Below are positions 8,479 to 17,260 of a stretch of 64,000 nucleotides of DNA, piece after piece. Below the pieces are notes generated by a model. That model was not told where the DNA came from. It ran no database searches and saw only the letters and a program-made list of their open reading frames with translations. The position numbers were made by a program, and so were the translations under genes. Origin of the DNA: Bacteroidota bacterium (GTDB lineage Bacteria > Bacteroidota > Bacteroidia > J057 > JADKCL01); contig JADKCL010000010.1 of the NCBI GenBank assembly GCA_016718825.1, forward strand, positions 124,001 through 188,000, read 5' to 3'. How positions within the stretch are numbered: position 1 is the stretch's first letter; the number at the start of each line of letters is the position of its first letter.

Positions 8479-9999
8479 ATGAAACGTCTGCTTCTACTTT
8501 TTGCTTTTGCCGCTGCCAACCTTGTCAATGCTCCTCTTTGGGCGCAAGACACGACTAACCTTCGGATGATTTCGTTTTCTGACGGTGGCGAATTGGTCCT
8601 GTTCAATTCCGACACAAGCACGATGTACTATTCCGGGTTCAATACGAATGCGAGTTTCAATGCCATCTTCCACCATCCGGCCACGGGAGACCTTTATTGC
8701 CTCCATGATACCGTAGCGACGACAGGCCGCAGGGATTTCTACAAAATCGATCCCTTTTCCGGGGCAATGACCTTCGTTTATTCGCCTACCCGCACCTTTC
8801 TTGCTGCTGCCTGTGTCGGACCCAACGGAATGGTTTATGCCATTTCCGGAAACGGTGGTGGCGGACCCGGCCAAATCTATGCCATTGACATGTTCAACGG
8901 AACCGAAAGCCTCTTTACCACCACCGACATGACCTTCGGCGGGAACTTTCAGGTTGGCGCCAACATCACCTACTACCCACCGACCAATGAATTGTGGCTA
9001 TTCGGTGGCAGTGCAGATTCACTCATCAAGATCAATGTCACAACATTGGCAGAAACGAGGGTCGCGGCATTCCTGAATGCCGATGCGGCCTTGAAAGCAA
9101 CCTATTTGGAGGGCAATACCTTCTGGTTGGCATCAGACTTGGCTTACACCTTTGATGCCCTCACCGCGGACTCAATCAAGTCCTCGACCTTTGCTGTCCC
9201 TGATTATTTGACCGACCTGGAAATGCTGGATTTGATCAAGGGAAGCGACACCATCGGAATATGCAGCGGAGACTCCGCCACATTGATTTCCCGTTTTGCG
9301 CCTGATTCCTATGCTTGGTATTTAAATGGAGCACCCTTGGGCCTGACAACTTCAAGCATCAACGTCGCAACTGCCGGCACCTACCGACTTTTGATCCACA
9401 GCGACAATGGCTACGACATGTGGTCAGAAGAAGTGGAAGTTGTGGCCGGAACCACGCCCATTGCCGGATTTGCCCAAAGTGTTGACACCGTACAAGTCGG
9501 CGTTGCCGTCAACTTTCAAGACCTCAGCGGCGGCGGAACAGCCTATACCTGGACCTTCGGGGACGGGAATTCGAGCAATTTGAGCAATCCAAGCCATGCC
9601 TATACCACGGTTGGCACATACTCTGTGATGCAAATTGTCGGCAGTGGACCCTGCACAGACACCGCCTACGGGCAGGTGGTGGTGATCCCTTTGGTGGGAA
9701 TCGATCCGGGACAAGGCGATCTTGCAATTTCCGAATTCACCTGTTCACCCAATCCAGCGAATGCCAAAACAACCATTGACGTCAGCACAGGCATACCGAT
9801 GCAAATTTCGGTGGAGGTCTACAACCTTTTGGGAAAAAGGGTAGCCTTGCTGCATGATGGCATCTTGGAAGCGGGAATCCATCATTGGAACTGGTCCTTG
9901 GACGGTCAAAATGGCCAACCTGTGGCGGCAGGCCTGTACTTTGTGAAATTGACGGGAGAAAATGGAGTGATGTCCCGCCGCGTGGTTGTCTCCCGCTGA
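8479..9999 (+). CDS. Secreted PKD-domain protein with T9SS sorting tail
   Basis: The protein is 506 aa from the ATG at 8479, which begins a signal peptide (MKRLLLLFAFAAANLVNAPLWAQ). Residues about 30-270 form a beta-propeller-like repeat region (DLYCLHDT, GMVYAISGNGGGG, NELWLFGGS). A short Ig-like segment follows, then a PKD domain (about 335-410, with YTWTFGDGNSSNLSNPSHAY). The last 80 residues are a T9SS C-terminal domain: SPNPANAKTTIDV, VYNLLGKRV and GLYFVKLTGENGVMSRRVVV. It is therefore exported to the outer surface or medium through the type IX system. The target is unknown; adhesion or polymer binding is typical for such layouts. Confidence 0.88.
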   Translation: MKRLLLLFAFAAANLVNAPLWAQDTTNLRMISFSDGGELVLFNSDTSTMYYSGFNTNASFNAIFHHPATGDLYCLHDTVATTGRRDFYKIDPFSGAMTFVYSPTRTFLAAACVGPNGMVYAISGNGGGGPGQIYAIDMFNGTESLFTTTDMTFGGNFQVGANITYYPPTNELWLFGGSADSLIKINVTTLAETRVAAFLNADAALKATYLEGNTFWLASDLAYTFDALTADSIKSSTFAVPDYLTDLEMLDLIKGSDTIGICSGDSATLISRFAPDSYAWYLNGAPLGLTTSSINVATAGTYRLLIHSDNGYDMWSEEVEVVAGTTPIAGFAQSVDTVQVGVAVNFQDLSGGGTAYTWTFGDGNSSNLSNPSHAYTTVGTYSVMQIVGSGPCTDTAYGQVVVIPLVGIDPGQGDLAISEFTCSPNPANAKTTIDVSTGIPMQISVEVYNLLGKRVALLHDGILEAGIHHWNWSLDGQNGQPVAAGLYFVKLTGENGVMSRRVVVSR

Positions 10000-10131
10000 T
10001 CTCATCATTGGAATGGCATTCACGCTGTAAAAATCGAAACCGAACGACCATGCCCACGTATGAAACATCGGGCATTCTTCTCAATACACTGCAACTTCAG
10101 TAACTTCGCCCATATCTTTTAGGTACCCGTT

Positions 10132-10344
10132 ATGATCACCACCATTAAAATGTTCATGGGCCTTGTGCTTGCCATCGTTGGTGTGGCAGCCTTTTTGGCT
10201 GGCTATACCAAGTATGGCTTTGTCCTCAAACTCATCTTTGGCAAGGAACGTGTCAAAAGTACAGGAACGAAGTGGTTGAGCCTCTACCTCTATATCGGTG
10301 CAGGCGTGTTGCTTTTCATTGCATTGCTGTTGCTATTGCCCTGA
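10132..10344 (+). CDS. Small two-helix membrane protein
   Basis: The protein is 70 aa with two hydrophobic helices (about residues 6-25 and 48-69) joined by a basic loop (GKERVKSTGTKW). I do not recognise the family. Coding is supported by a clean ATG, balanced codon use and the membrane topology, but not by homology. It ends 33 bases before the convergent uvrA stop. Confidence 0.55.
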   Translation: MITTIKMFMGLVLAIVGVAAFLAGYTKYGFVLKLIFGKERVKSTGTKWLSLYLYIGAGVLLFIALLLLLP

Positions 10345-10376
10345 TTTTCGACTTTCCTTGGCCATCAAGGCATCCG

Positions 10377-13157
10377 TCAGGCTTTGACCGGAATCAGCTT
10401 ATCACGCAAAAACGGTCCGGTCTTGCTTTCTGCGCAATCCAAGATCCCCAAGGGCGGCCCTTGATAGACGAGTTGACCACCTTTGTCGCCACCTTCGGGC
10501 CCCAAATCAATCAGCCAATCCGCGCATTTGATCATTTCAAGGTTGTGCTCCACGACCAAAACCGTGTTTCCCCGTTCTACAAGCTCATTCATCGCATACA
10601 ACAATTTCTTGATGTCTTCGAAGTGCAGACCCGTGGTCGGTTCGTCAAAAATGTACATCGTGCCCTTTTTGTCCTTTCCTTGACTCAGGAAAAATGCCAG
10701 CTTCACACGTTGCGCCTCGCCGCCTGAAAGCGTGCTCGAACTTTGTCCCATTCGCAGGTAACCCAAGCCTACCCGGTTGAGAATTGAAAGCTTGCTCACA
10801 ATTTTCGGCTCATCGACAAAAAATTCGGAAGCCTCGTTAATGGTCATGTTGAGGACATCGTCGATGTTTTTGCCTTTGTACTTGACCTGCAAAACGGGTT
10901 TGCGGAACCGACGGCCATGGCATTCCTCGCATTTCAAGGTAATGTCAGGCAGGAATTGCATTTCAATCGTGACAAAACCCTCGCCTTTGCAAGTTTCGCA
11001 GCGACCACCTTCGACGTTGAAGGAAAAATGGCCCGCCTTCATGTCTGCTACCTTGGCAGCAGGCTGATCGGCATACAAATCGCGGATGGCATCATACGCC
11101 TTTATATATGTGACCGGATTGCTCCGCGCACTTCTGCCAATCGGACTTTGGTCGACCATTTCGACGTTGCCGATTTGGTCCAAGTCCCCTTCCAATTTAT
11201 CAAAATGGCCTGGCTTCTCGCCATAAGCGTCGATTTGGCGCTTGACCGCAGGGTACAAGATCTTGGTAATCAGGGTACTTTTACCCGAACCGCTGACGCC
11301 CGTCACGACGGTCATCGCTTGCAAGGGCACCTCAATGCTCACATTCTTGAGGTTGTTTTCCATCGCCCCTAGCAGGCGGATGCTGTTGATTTTCTTGCGC
11401 CTGACCTTCGGAAGCGGAATTTCTTCCCTGCCGGTAAGGTAGCGTGATGTAAGCGAATCGGATTTCAACAATTCATCGCTTGTCCCAGCAAAAACCACCT
11501 CGCCACCCAATTCGCCAGCGCCAGGGCCCATGTCGATCAAGTAGTCTGCCCGGCGAATCATCGCCTCGTCGTGCTCGACAACAATGACCGTATTGCCTTT
11601 GTCGCGCAGCCGCTCCACCACGGAAATGAGCCGCTCCGTATCACGCGGATGCAGGCCGATGCTCGGCTCGTCCAAGATGTACATCGCCCCGACAAGGCCA
11701 CTTCCCAGCGAGGTGGACAGCTTGATGCGCTGCATTTCGCCGCCGGAGAGGCTGTGAATCTGCCGGTTGAGCGTCAAGTAGCCGACGCCCACGCGCACGA
11801 GGAATTCGAGGCGATTTTTGATTTCGTTGAGGATGCGGGCAGCGATATGGCGTTCGCGCTCATCCAACTGCAAATTTTCAATCACGACCTGCAAGTCTGT
11901 GATTTCCATTCCCAACAAGGCGCCGATGTTTTGGCCGCCAACCTTCACATAACTTGCATCCTTGCGAATGCGGCTACCTTTGCATTCGGGGCAGCGGGTG
12001 TAGCCGCGGTAGCGGGAAAGCATGACGCGGTTTTGGATCTTGTGCAGTTGACTTCCGAGGAAGGTAAAAAACTGATTGTAGCCCCAAGCCTTGCCAAGGC
12101 CGTCGCGGACTTTGTCTTTTTGTTCTTCGGTCAGGGCATGCCATGGCCGGTGAATCGGGAAATCGTGTTTGGCGGCTTCCTTGAGGAATTCCTGCAGATA
12201 TTCCTGCATGTGTTCGCCGCGCCATGGCGCGACGGCACTTTCAAACAGCGAGAGCGTGCGGTTCGGGATCACCAAGTCCTCGTCGATGCCGAGGATGCGT
12301 CCGAAACCTTCGCAGGCTTTGCAGGCGCCGTAGGGATTGTTGAAGCTGAACAAATCGACCGAAGGCGCTTCAAAGGCGATGCCGTCCCGCTCGAATTTTT
12401 CTGAGAACTCCTTCCATTCGCCGTCATCGACCTTGACAAGGCAGCTTCCAAAGCCCTCTTGATAGGCGGTTTGTACTGAATCCGAGAGCCTGAATGCCAG
12501 AGCTTCATCATCGTCGTGCGTCATCGCAAGCCGGTCGATCAGCAACAGGAAATCCTCCGCTTTTTTCGGAAGCTTTCCTTCGAGCATGCCCTCGATATCT
12601 TCTACACGGCCATCGACCCACATGCGGGAAAATCCCTTTTGCAGGGTGACCTCGAGTTCCTTTTTGTAGCCCTGCGAACGGATTTTGACCTTCGAAGCAA
12701 GATAAACCTTGGTACCCTCTTCTTGCTTGAGGATGTAGTTGACGACATCAGAAACCTGATCGCGGGTGACCAAATCCCCTGAAATCGGCGAATAGGTCTT
12801 TCCGGCACGTGCAAACAGCAGCTTCAGAAAGTCGTAGATTTCAGTCAATGTACCGACTGTGGACCTGGGATTGCCCGAGGCTTTGCGCTGCTCGATCGCC
12901 AATGCGGGAGAAATGCCCTGAATGTAATCGACATCGGGCTTTTCCATGCGGTCCAGGAACTGCCGCGCGTAGGAACTGAGGCTTTCGACGTAGCGTCGTT
13001 GCCCCTCCGCATAGAGCGTATCGAATGCCAAAGACGACTTTCCGGAACCGCTGACCCCCGTGATCACAACGAGTTGCTTCCGCGGAATCTCAACGGTGAT
13101 ATTCTTCAGGTTGTTGACCCGAGCACCTTTGATTAAAATGTTTTTGATACCAGACAA
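10377..13157 (-). CDS. uvrA: Excinuclease ABC subunit A
   Basis: The protein is 926 aa, close to the family norm of about 940. The first Walker A is GVSGSGKSS at residues 34-42. The zinc-finger pairs CKAC/CPEC and CETC/CEEC are present, as are two ABC signatures (SLSGGEMQRIKL and TLSGGEAQRVKL), a second Walker A (GVSGSGKST) and two DEP-type Walker B motifs. UvrA dimers find bulky DNA lesions and load UvrB in nucleotide excision repair. The frame has no ATG near its N-terminus; it must start at the TTG at 13157 because an in-frame stop lies five codons upstream. It is transcribed as a single gene, divergent from the ECF sigma gene. Confidence 0.97.
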   Translation of the reverse strand: MSGIKNILIKGARVNNLKNITVEIPRKQLVVITGVSGSGKSSLAFDTLYAEGQRRYVESLSSYARQFLDRMEKPDVDYIQGISPALAIEQRKASGNPRSTVGTLTEIYDFLKLLFARAGKTYSPISGDLVTRDQVSDVVNYILKQEEGTKVYLASKVKIRSQGYKKELEVTLQKGFSRMWVDGRVEDIEGMLEGKLPKKAEDFLLLIDRLAMTHDDDEALAFRLSDSVQTAYQEGFGSCLVKVDDGEWKEFSEKFERDGIAFEAPSVDLFSFNNPYGACKACEGFGRILGIDEDLVIPNRTLSLFESAVAPWRGEHMQEYLQEFLKEAAKHDFPIHRPWHALTEEQKDKVRDGLGKAWGYNQFFTFLGSQLHKIQNRVMLSRYRGYTRCPECKGSRIRKDASYVKVGGQNIGALLGMEITDLQVVIENLQLDERERHIAARILNEIKNRLEFLVRVGVGYLTLNRQIHSLSGGEMQRIKLSTSLGSGLVGAMYILDEPSIGLHPRDTERLISVVERLRDKGNTVIVVEHDEAMIRRADYLIDMGPGAGELGGEVVFAGTSDELLKSDSLTSRYLTGREEIPLPKVRRKKINSIRLLGAMENNLKNVSIEVPLQAMTVVTGVSGSGKSTLITKILYPAVKRQIDAYGEKPGHFDKLEGDLDQIGNVEMVDQSPIGRSARSNPVTYIKAYDAIRDLYADQPAAKVADMKAGHFSFNVEGGRCETCKGEGFVTIEMQFLPDITLKCEECHGRRFRKPVLQVKYKGKNIDDVLNMTINEASEFFVDEPKIVSKLSILNRVGLGYLRMGQSSSTLSGGEAQRVKLAFFLSQGKDKKGTMYIFDEPTTGLHFEDIKKLLYAMNELVERGNTVLVVEHNLEMIKCADWLIDLGPEGGDKGGQLVYQGPPLGILDCAESKTGPFLRDKLIPVKA

Positions 13158-13307
13158 TATTCTAACGATTTATTCGTAACTACTACCAAATGCCTGCGTA
13201 AAACGATCATTGAATCACGACGCAAGTTACGTTTTTCCCTTGTTTAACCGCATTTCACCTCGAATGTTAGGTGGTTTTTTAGAATCCTCAAAAAAGAAAA
13301 TCGGCTC

Positions 13308-13919
13308 ATGCGCAAGCCCTTGATACCAAAAGAAGACCACGAACTCGTGATGGAGTTCATGGGAGGCAACGAGGATGCCTTCGGTCAGTTGATGGACCGG
13401 CACAAGAACAGGATCTTTACCACGATCTACTTCATTGTGAAGGACCGCGAACTGGCAGAAGACATTTTTCAGGAGACGATGATCAAGATCATTCGCCTCG
13501 TGCAAGCCGACAAATACGACGAAAAGGGGAAATTCATTTCCTGGGCGGTGCGCATCGCCCGGAATTTGGCCATTGACGAGTACCGCAAAGACCGTCGCGG
13601 CCCGAAGATGCTGCGTGAAAATGAGGAATATGACATTTTCAACACCGTTGGCGGTACGGAAGAGAGCATCGAAGAAAAGATCATTCACGAAGAAAATGCC
13701 CAATACGTTCAGGATTTGATCCAACAGATCCCTGAAAAGCAACGGGAAGTTTTGATTATGCGGCACTATGCCAATATGAGTTTCAAGGAGATTGCCGACG
13801 TCCAAGGGGTGAATATCAACACGGCCCTGGGCAGAATGCGGTATGCGCTGATTCATTTGAGGAAGTTTGTCGGGTTGGAAAGCAAAATGGATATTCGCAA
13901 TGAAGAAGAAATTTACTGA
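13308..13919 (+). CDS. ECF-type RNA polymerase sigma factor
   Basis: The protein is 203 aa. Region 2 is evident (DAFGQLMDRHKNRIF, then AEDIFQETMIKII and WAVRIARNLAIDEYRK), and region 4 is a helix-turn-helix (PEKQREVLIMRHYANMSF, KEIADVQGVNINTALGRMRYA). The 40-residue acidic linker is longer than usual. Its stop overlaps the next gene, a single-helix membrane protein, by 20 bases. That is the usual ECF sigma plus anti-sigma arrangement, so translational coupling and control by the membrane partner are likely. The regulon cannot be inferred. Confidence 0.92.
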   Translation: MRKPLIPKEDHELVMEFMGGNEDAFGQLMDRHKNRIFTTIYFIVKDRELAEDIFQETMIKIIRLVQADKYDEKGKFISWAVRIARNLAIDEYRKDRRGPKMLRENEEYDIFNTVGGTEESIEEKIIHEENAQYVQDLIQQIPEKQREVLIMRHYANMSFKEIADVQGVNINTALGRMRYALIHLRKFVGLESKMDIRNEEEIY

Positions 13920-14478
13920 TAACGATGTCTTGCGCTTCCTGTATGGCGAGATGTCGCCATCAGAGCACGATGCCTTCCTCGATGCCATGTACGAGGACGA
14001 GGAGTTGTTCGAGAAATTCGAAGAGCTCAAGGCTGCGCAGGCTGGCTTGCAGCCGGTCGAATTGACGCCCTCGGAGGCTTCTGTCTCGCGGGTGATGTCT
14101 TACGCCAAACGCGCGGTGCGCAATCCCCGTCCAAAGCGCACAAAACTCGCCTACAACGGCAGCGGCAGCATGTTTGCCTTCAATCAGATCGTCACGATCG
14201 TCATGATTGTCTTTACCTGCGTGACCGTGGGCATCGCGACCTTTGTGTATTCCAGGGCTTCCAAGCCTGAAAATAGCTGGACGATGACGCCGACGCACGA
14301 GGAATTGCTCGACCACGAGCTTGATGACCGACTTGACCTCGCCCGTGAACGGCTCAACAATATCTTGGATTCAAAACGTGAGACCTTGGTGCCTGTGCAC
14401 CATGATACCTACCGTGTCGTAACCTCTGATTTGTTTGCGCCGCAAGACGAAAATGTGGTATTTTTGCACGTCAAATAA
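13900..14478 (+). CDS. Putative membrane anti-sigma factor
   Basis: The protein is 192 aa from the ATG at 13900, inside the end of the sigma gene. The cytoplasmic N-terminus (DNDVLRFLYGEMSPSEHDAF) resembles the short helical zinc-less anti-sigma domain of Bacteroidota. One transmembrane helix lies at about residues 88-111 (IVTIVMIVFTCVTVGIATFVY). The remainder is a charged extracytoplasmic part. Position and topology indicate that it binds and silences the preceding ECF factor; no sequence signature proves this. The secreted protein downstream, 11 bases away, may be part of the same signalling unit. Confidence 0.7.
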   Translation: MKKKFTDNDVLRFLYGEMSPSEHDAFLDAMYEDEELFEKFEELKAAQAGLQPVELTPSEASVSRVMSYAKRAVRNPRPKRTKLAYNGSGSMFAFNQIVTIVMIVFTCVTVGIATFVYSRASKPENSWTMTPTHEELLDHELDDRLDLARERLNNILDSKRETLVPVHHDTYRVVTSDLFAPQDENVVFLHVK

Positions 14479-14489
14479 GCATTTGGAGG

Positions 14490-15161
14490 ATGATAAGGCT
14501 TTTTTTCACCTTGCTGCTCTTGACGGCCGGCACTTTGCTTTGGTCGCAGACCAACTATGATCGGGCTTCGTACAAGAAAGAAAACTCAGCCTCCAACAAG
14601 GTGATTCGCCTTCGTATCGACCAAGGCAAAGTCTTTCTCAATGACCGAAGCATTCCCGTTACAGAATTGCCGACGAGCCTCCAAAACATCAGTCCAGAAA
14701 TTTACTACGAAACCAATGTTGCCGGCGTATCCGAATTCACATTCAACCTCGGAAACAGGTATTTTTTGGTACAGAATGGCAAATTGACAGAGGTCGCGAC
14801 CGAGGCCCAAGGAAATGACCCAGGTTACAACAGCAAATCCGCCACTGAAGCCTATTATTCCCAACTCAAACGCGAATCTCCCAACCTTTTCTACGGGTTG
14901 AGCCGCGAAGGTGCACTTTTAGAGGAAATCCGCACCTTGCTGATCGACTATTCGGTCGCGCAGGGAAAACAGCGTGAAAAAATCAAAGAGGAAATCCGAT
15001 TGGTGCTTGGGCAATTGTATGACATCAATGAGCGTAACAAGGAAATGGAAATCGAGGAGTTGGAGGACATGATTCAAGCCGCAAAAGCCGAGGTGCAATA
15101 CCGCAAAGCACATAAATCTGATATCATCGACAACAGCTTGAACAACTTGCTCAAAGAGTAG
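14490..15161 (+). CDS. Secreted coiled-coil hypothetical protein
   Basis: The protein is 223 aa with a signal peptide (MIRLFFTLLLLTAGTLLWSQ). The middle part is unremarkable beta-rich sequence (FTFNLGNRYFLVQNGKL). The C-terminal 80 residues are strongly helical and charged (REKIKEEIRLVLGQLYDINE, then EELEDMIQAAKAEVQYRKAH), suggesting a coiled coil. The family is not recognised. It follows the anti-sigma gene by 11 bases, so it is co-transcribed with the sigma factor. A periplasmic sensor role for the sigma/anti-sigma pair is possible but speculative. Confidence 0.7.
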   Translation: MIRLFFTLLLLTAGTLLWSQTNYDRASYKKENSASNKVIRLRIDQGKVFLNDRSIPVTELPTSLQNISPEIYYETNVAGVSEFTFNLGNRYFLVQNGKLTEVATEAQGNDPGYNSKSATEAYYSQLKRESPNLFYGLSREGALLEEIRTLLIDYSVAQGKQREKIKEEIRLVLGQLYDINERNKEMEIEELEDMIQAAKAEVQYRKAHKSDIIDNSLNNLLKE

Positions 15162-15465
15162 GTTACTTCAAATCCTAAGCGTTTCTCCTTCAAAATAGAG
15201 CCTCAAAGCCCCCAAATCAGTCGATCCATCTCCAAAATGGGAGGATTGGTCAAATTTTGTATTTGCAGTTTGCCATTGAATTGATACATTTACTTTGAAG
15301 GCCGGGTGGGAGAAAGAAGGCCGCTTTTCGAGGAGGAGATCATTGGATTGTTCTGTGTGATTGGATTTTCGAATTCGATGTATGGCGTTGGGCTATTGGA
15401 TAGTCTGATCCGCTTGTAATGTGGAAGCTTCCCGCGGCTATCGGGCCTTGAGATCGTTTGGGTGA
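15162..15465. other. Intergenic region, no gene seen
   Basis: This 304-base stretch between the secreted coiled-coil gene and the histidine kinase has no reading frame of coding character on either strand. No clean TAnnTTTG promoter or terminator hairpin was found in it. Confidence 0.5.
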
Positions 15466-17253
15466 ATGAAAAAGTTCTGGTATCCTGTCTTGATTGTAAT
15501 TGCAGCATGCATTTTGCAGGCACAAGCGCGTCCAGACACGTTGCTTGAAAAAGGAAAGGCTGCCTATCAGGACGGCAACTATGCCAATGCCATCCTTTTT
15601 TACCGCGAATACCAACTTTGGGCGGCTAAAGTTGGAGATAAATCGGCCGAAGCAGATGCGTTGCGGTTAATTGGAGATGCATTTAGGGCATCCAACGAAC
15701 CTGATCAGGCTGTCAAGCAACTCAACCTTTCCCTTCAAGCTGCCACTGAGGCTTTGGATAGTGCCCTTATCGGACGTGTTTACAACCGGCTATCTGCTGT
15801 CTATTTTGAAATCGGTGAAAATTCCCTGAGTGAACGGTATGCCCAAAAAGCTATTTCGATATCACAAGCAAAGGGAGATCAGGGAAATGTATCCAATTCG
15901 TTGAATATTTTGGGGGCCGTTTATCGGTCCAAGGGCCAATATCCACAGGCACTCGACGCGCTTCGCAAATCCGTCGAGATCCAAAAAGCGATTGGTGACA
16001 CACTTGACATTCCCAATGCATTAAACAACATTGCCAATACCCTCCTCGCCATGGAGCAGTATCCTGAAGCCGTTGAAGTCGCCGAGGAAAGTTATGAGAT
16101 GTCGATCAGAACAGACATTCCCATCTATTCCCGATATGCGGCCTTTGTTTTGACCGAAGCCCATCGCCGTGACAAGGACTTTGAAGCAGCACTTTTCTGG
16201 AAAGACAAGGTGAGTGAAATCGATCAACGGATTTTTGACGAAACGAAAACCAATGAAATCTCCAAGCTGCGCGCGGAAATGGACTTGGCACAGAAAGAAA
16301 AGGACCTTGAACTCCTTCGAAATGAAAGCGCACTCAAGGACCAAACCATCGCCAGCAAAAATGCGCAGACGATCGCGATGGCATCTGTTGGGGTGATGGT
16401 GCTTGCCATGACCGTTGTTTTTTATGTGACTTGGCGCAGGCAGAAGCGTGCCAACAATGTCCTTCAAGAGAAAAACAAACAAATTGCCCAGCAATCGTTT
16501 GAAATCTCATCCATTAACCAGCATCTGGAAAATGCAGGACAGGAACAGATGCGGCAACAAAAGCGGCTCGAAGAAATCAACAAGGTCAAAGACAAACTTT
16601 TTTCGATCATTTCCCACGACCTGCGTTCACCCCTCAACAGCATTCAAGGATTGATGAGCCTCTTGAAGGAAGGCCGGCTCACCGGCTCCGAATTCGAATA
16701 CATGCTCGACACCCTGATCGACCGCGTCGAAAATACAACGATGCTGCTCGATAACCTGCTCAATTGGTCACGCAGCCAAATGGAAGGCTTCAATGCGGAA
16801 ATAGAAACCGTGGATCTCGCCGAGATTGCAACCAATGTCTGCAATATGTTGGAGCATAGTGCCCGTCTCAAAGACATTCGCATTCACAACGCGATTACCG
16901 AAGGAACGCGCGTCACGGGGGACCGACATATGATCGGCCTCGTGATCCGCAACTTGGTTTCCAATGCGATTAAATTCACAGAAAACGGTGGCAGCATCCA
17001 ACTTGAAGCAAGTGCCAACGGAAAGGGTATTCACGTTGCGGTCAAAGACGACGGCAAAGGAATTGCAAGCCAAGACATCGACAAGGTGATGGGTGAGGAC
17101 TATTATTTCACACTTGGCACCGCCAATGAAAAAGGCTCCGGCCTCGGATTACGCCTCTGCAAAGAATTCCTCGCAAAAAACAACGGCCAACTTTGGCTCG
17201 AACCCAACACAGATAAGGGAAGTACATTCTACTTCTCCTTGCCAGCCGCCTGA
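15466..17253 (+). CDS. TPR-containing membrane histidine kinase
   Basis: The protein is 595 aa. A signal peptide (to about residue 22) is followed by about six TPR helical pairs (to about 255), a coiled coil, one transmembrane helix (about 304-324, MASVGVMVLAMTVVFYVTW), a second coiled coil, and a HisKA domain with the phospho-acceptor in FSIISHDLRSPLNSI (about 385). The HATPase domain follows, with the N box NLVSNAIKFTEN, DDGKGI, and GSGLGLRLC. The periplasmic TPR sensor with a cytoplasmic kinase is common in Bacteroidota. No response regulator is adjacent, so the kinase is an orphan. The G1/G2 boxes are intact, so it should be active. Confidence 0.92.
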   Translation: MKKFWYPVLIVIAACILQAQARPDTLLEKGKAAYQDGNYANAILFYREYQLWAAKVGDKSAEADALRLIGDAFRASNEPDQAVKQLNLSLQAATEALDSALIGRVYNRLSAVYFEIGENSLSERYAQKAISISQAKGDQGNVSNSLNILGAVYRSKGQYPQALDALRKSVEIQKAIGDTLDIPNALNNIANTLLAMEQYPEAVEVAEESYEMSIRTDIPIYSRYAAFVLTEAHRRDKDFEAALFWKDKVSEIDQRIFDETKTNEISKLRAEMDLAQKEKDLELLRNESALKDQTIASKNAQTIAMASVGVMVLAMTVVFYVTWRRQKRANNVLQEKNKQIAQQSFEISSINQHLENAGQEQMRQQKRLEEINKVKDKLFSIISHDLRSPLNSIQGLMSLLKEGRLTGSEFEYMLDTLIDRVENTTMLLDNLLNWSRSQMEGFNAEIETVDLAEIATNVCNMLEHSARLKDIRIHNAITEGTRVTGDRHMIGLVIRNLVSNAIKFTENGGSIQLEASANGKGIHVAVKDDGKGIASQDIDKVMGEDYYFTLGTANEKGSGLGLRLCKEFLAKNNGQLWLEPNTDKGSTFYFSLPAA

Positions 17254-17260
17254 AGCAGCG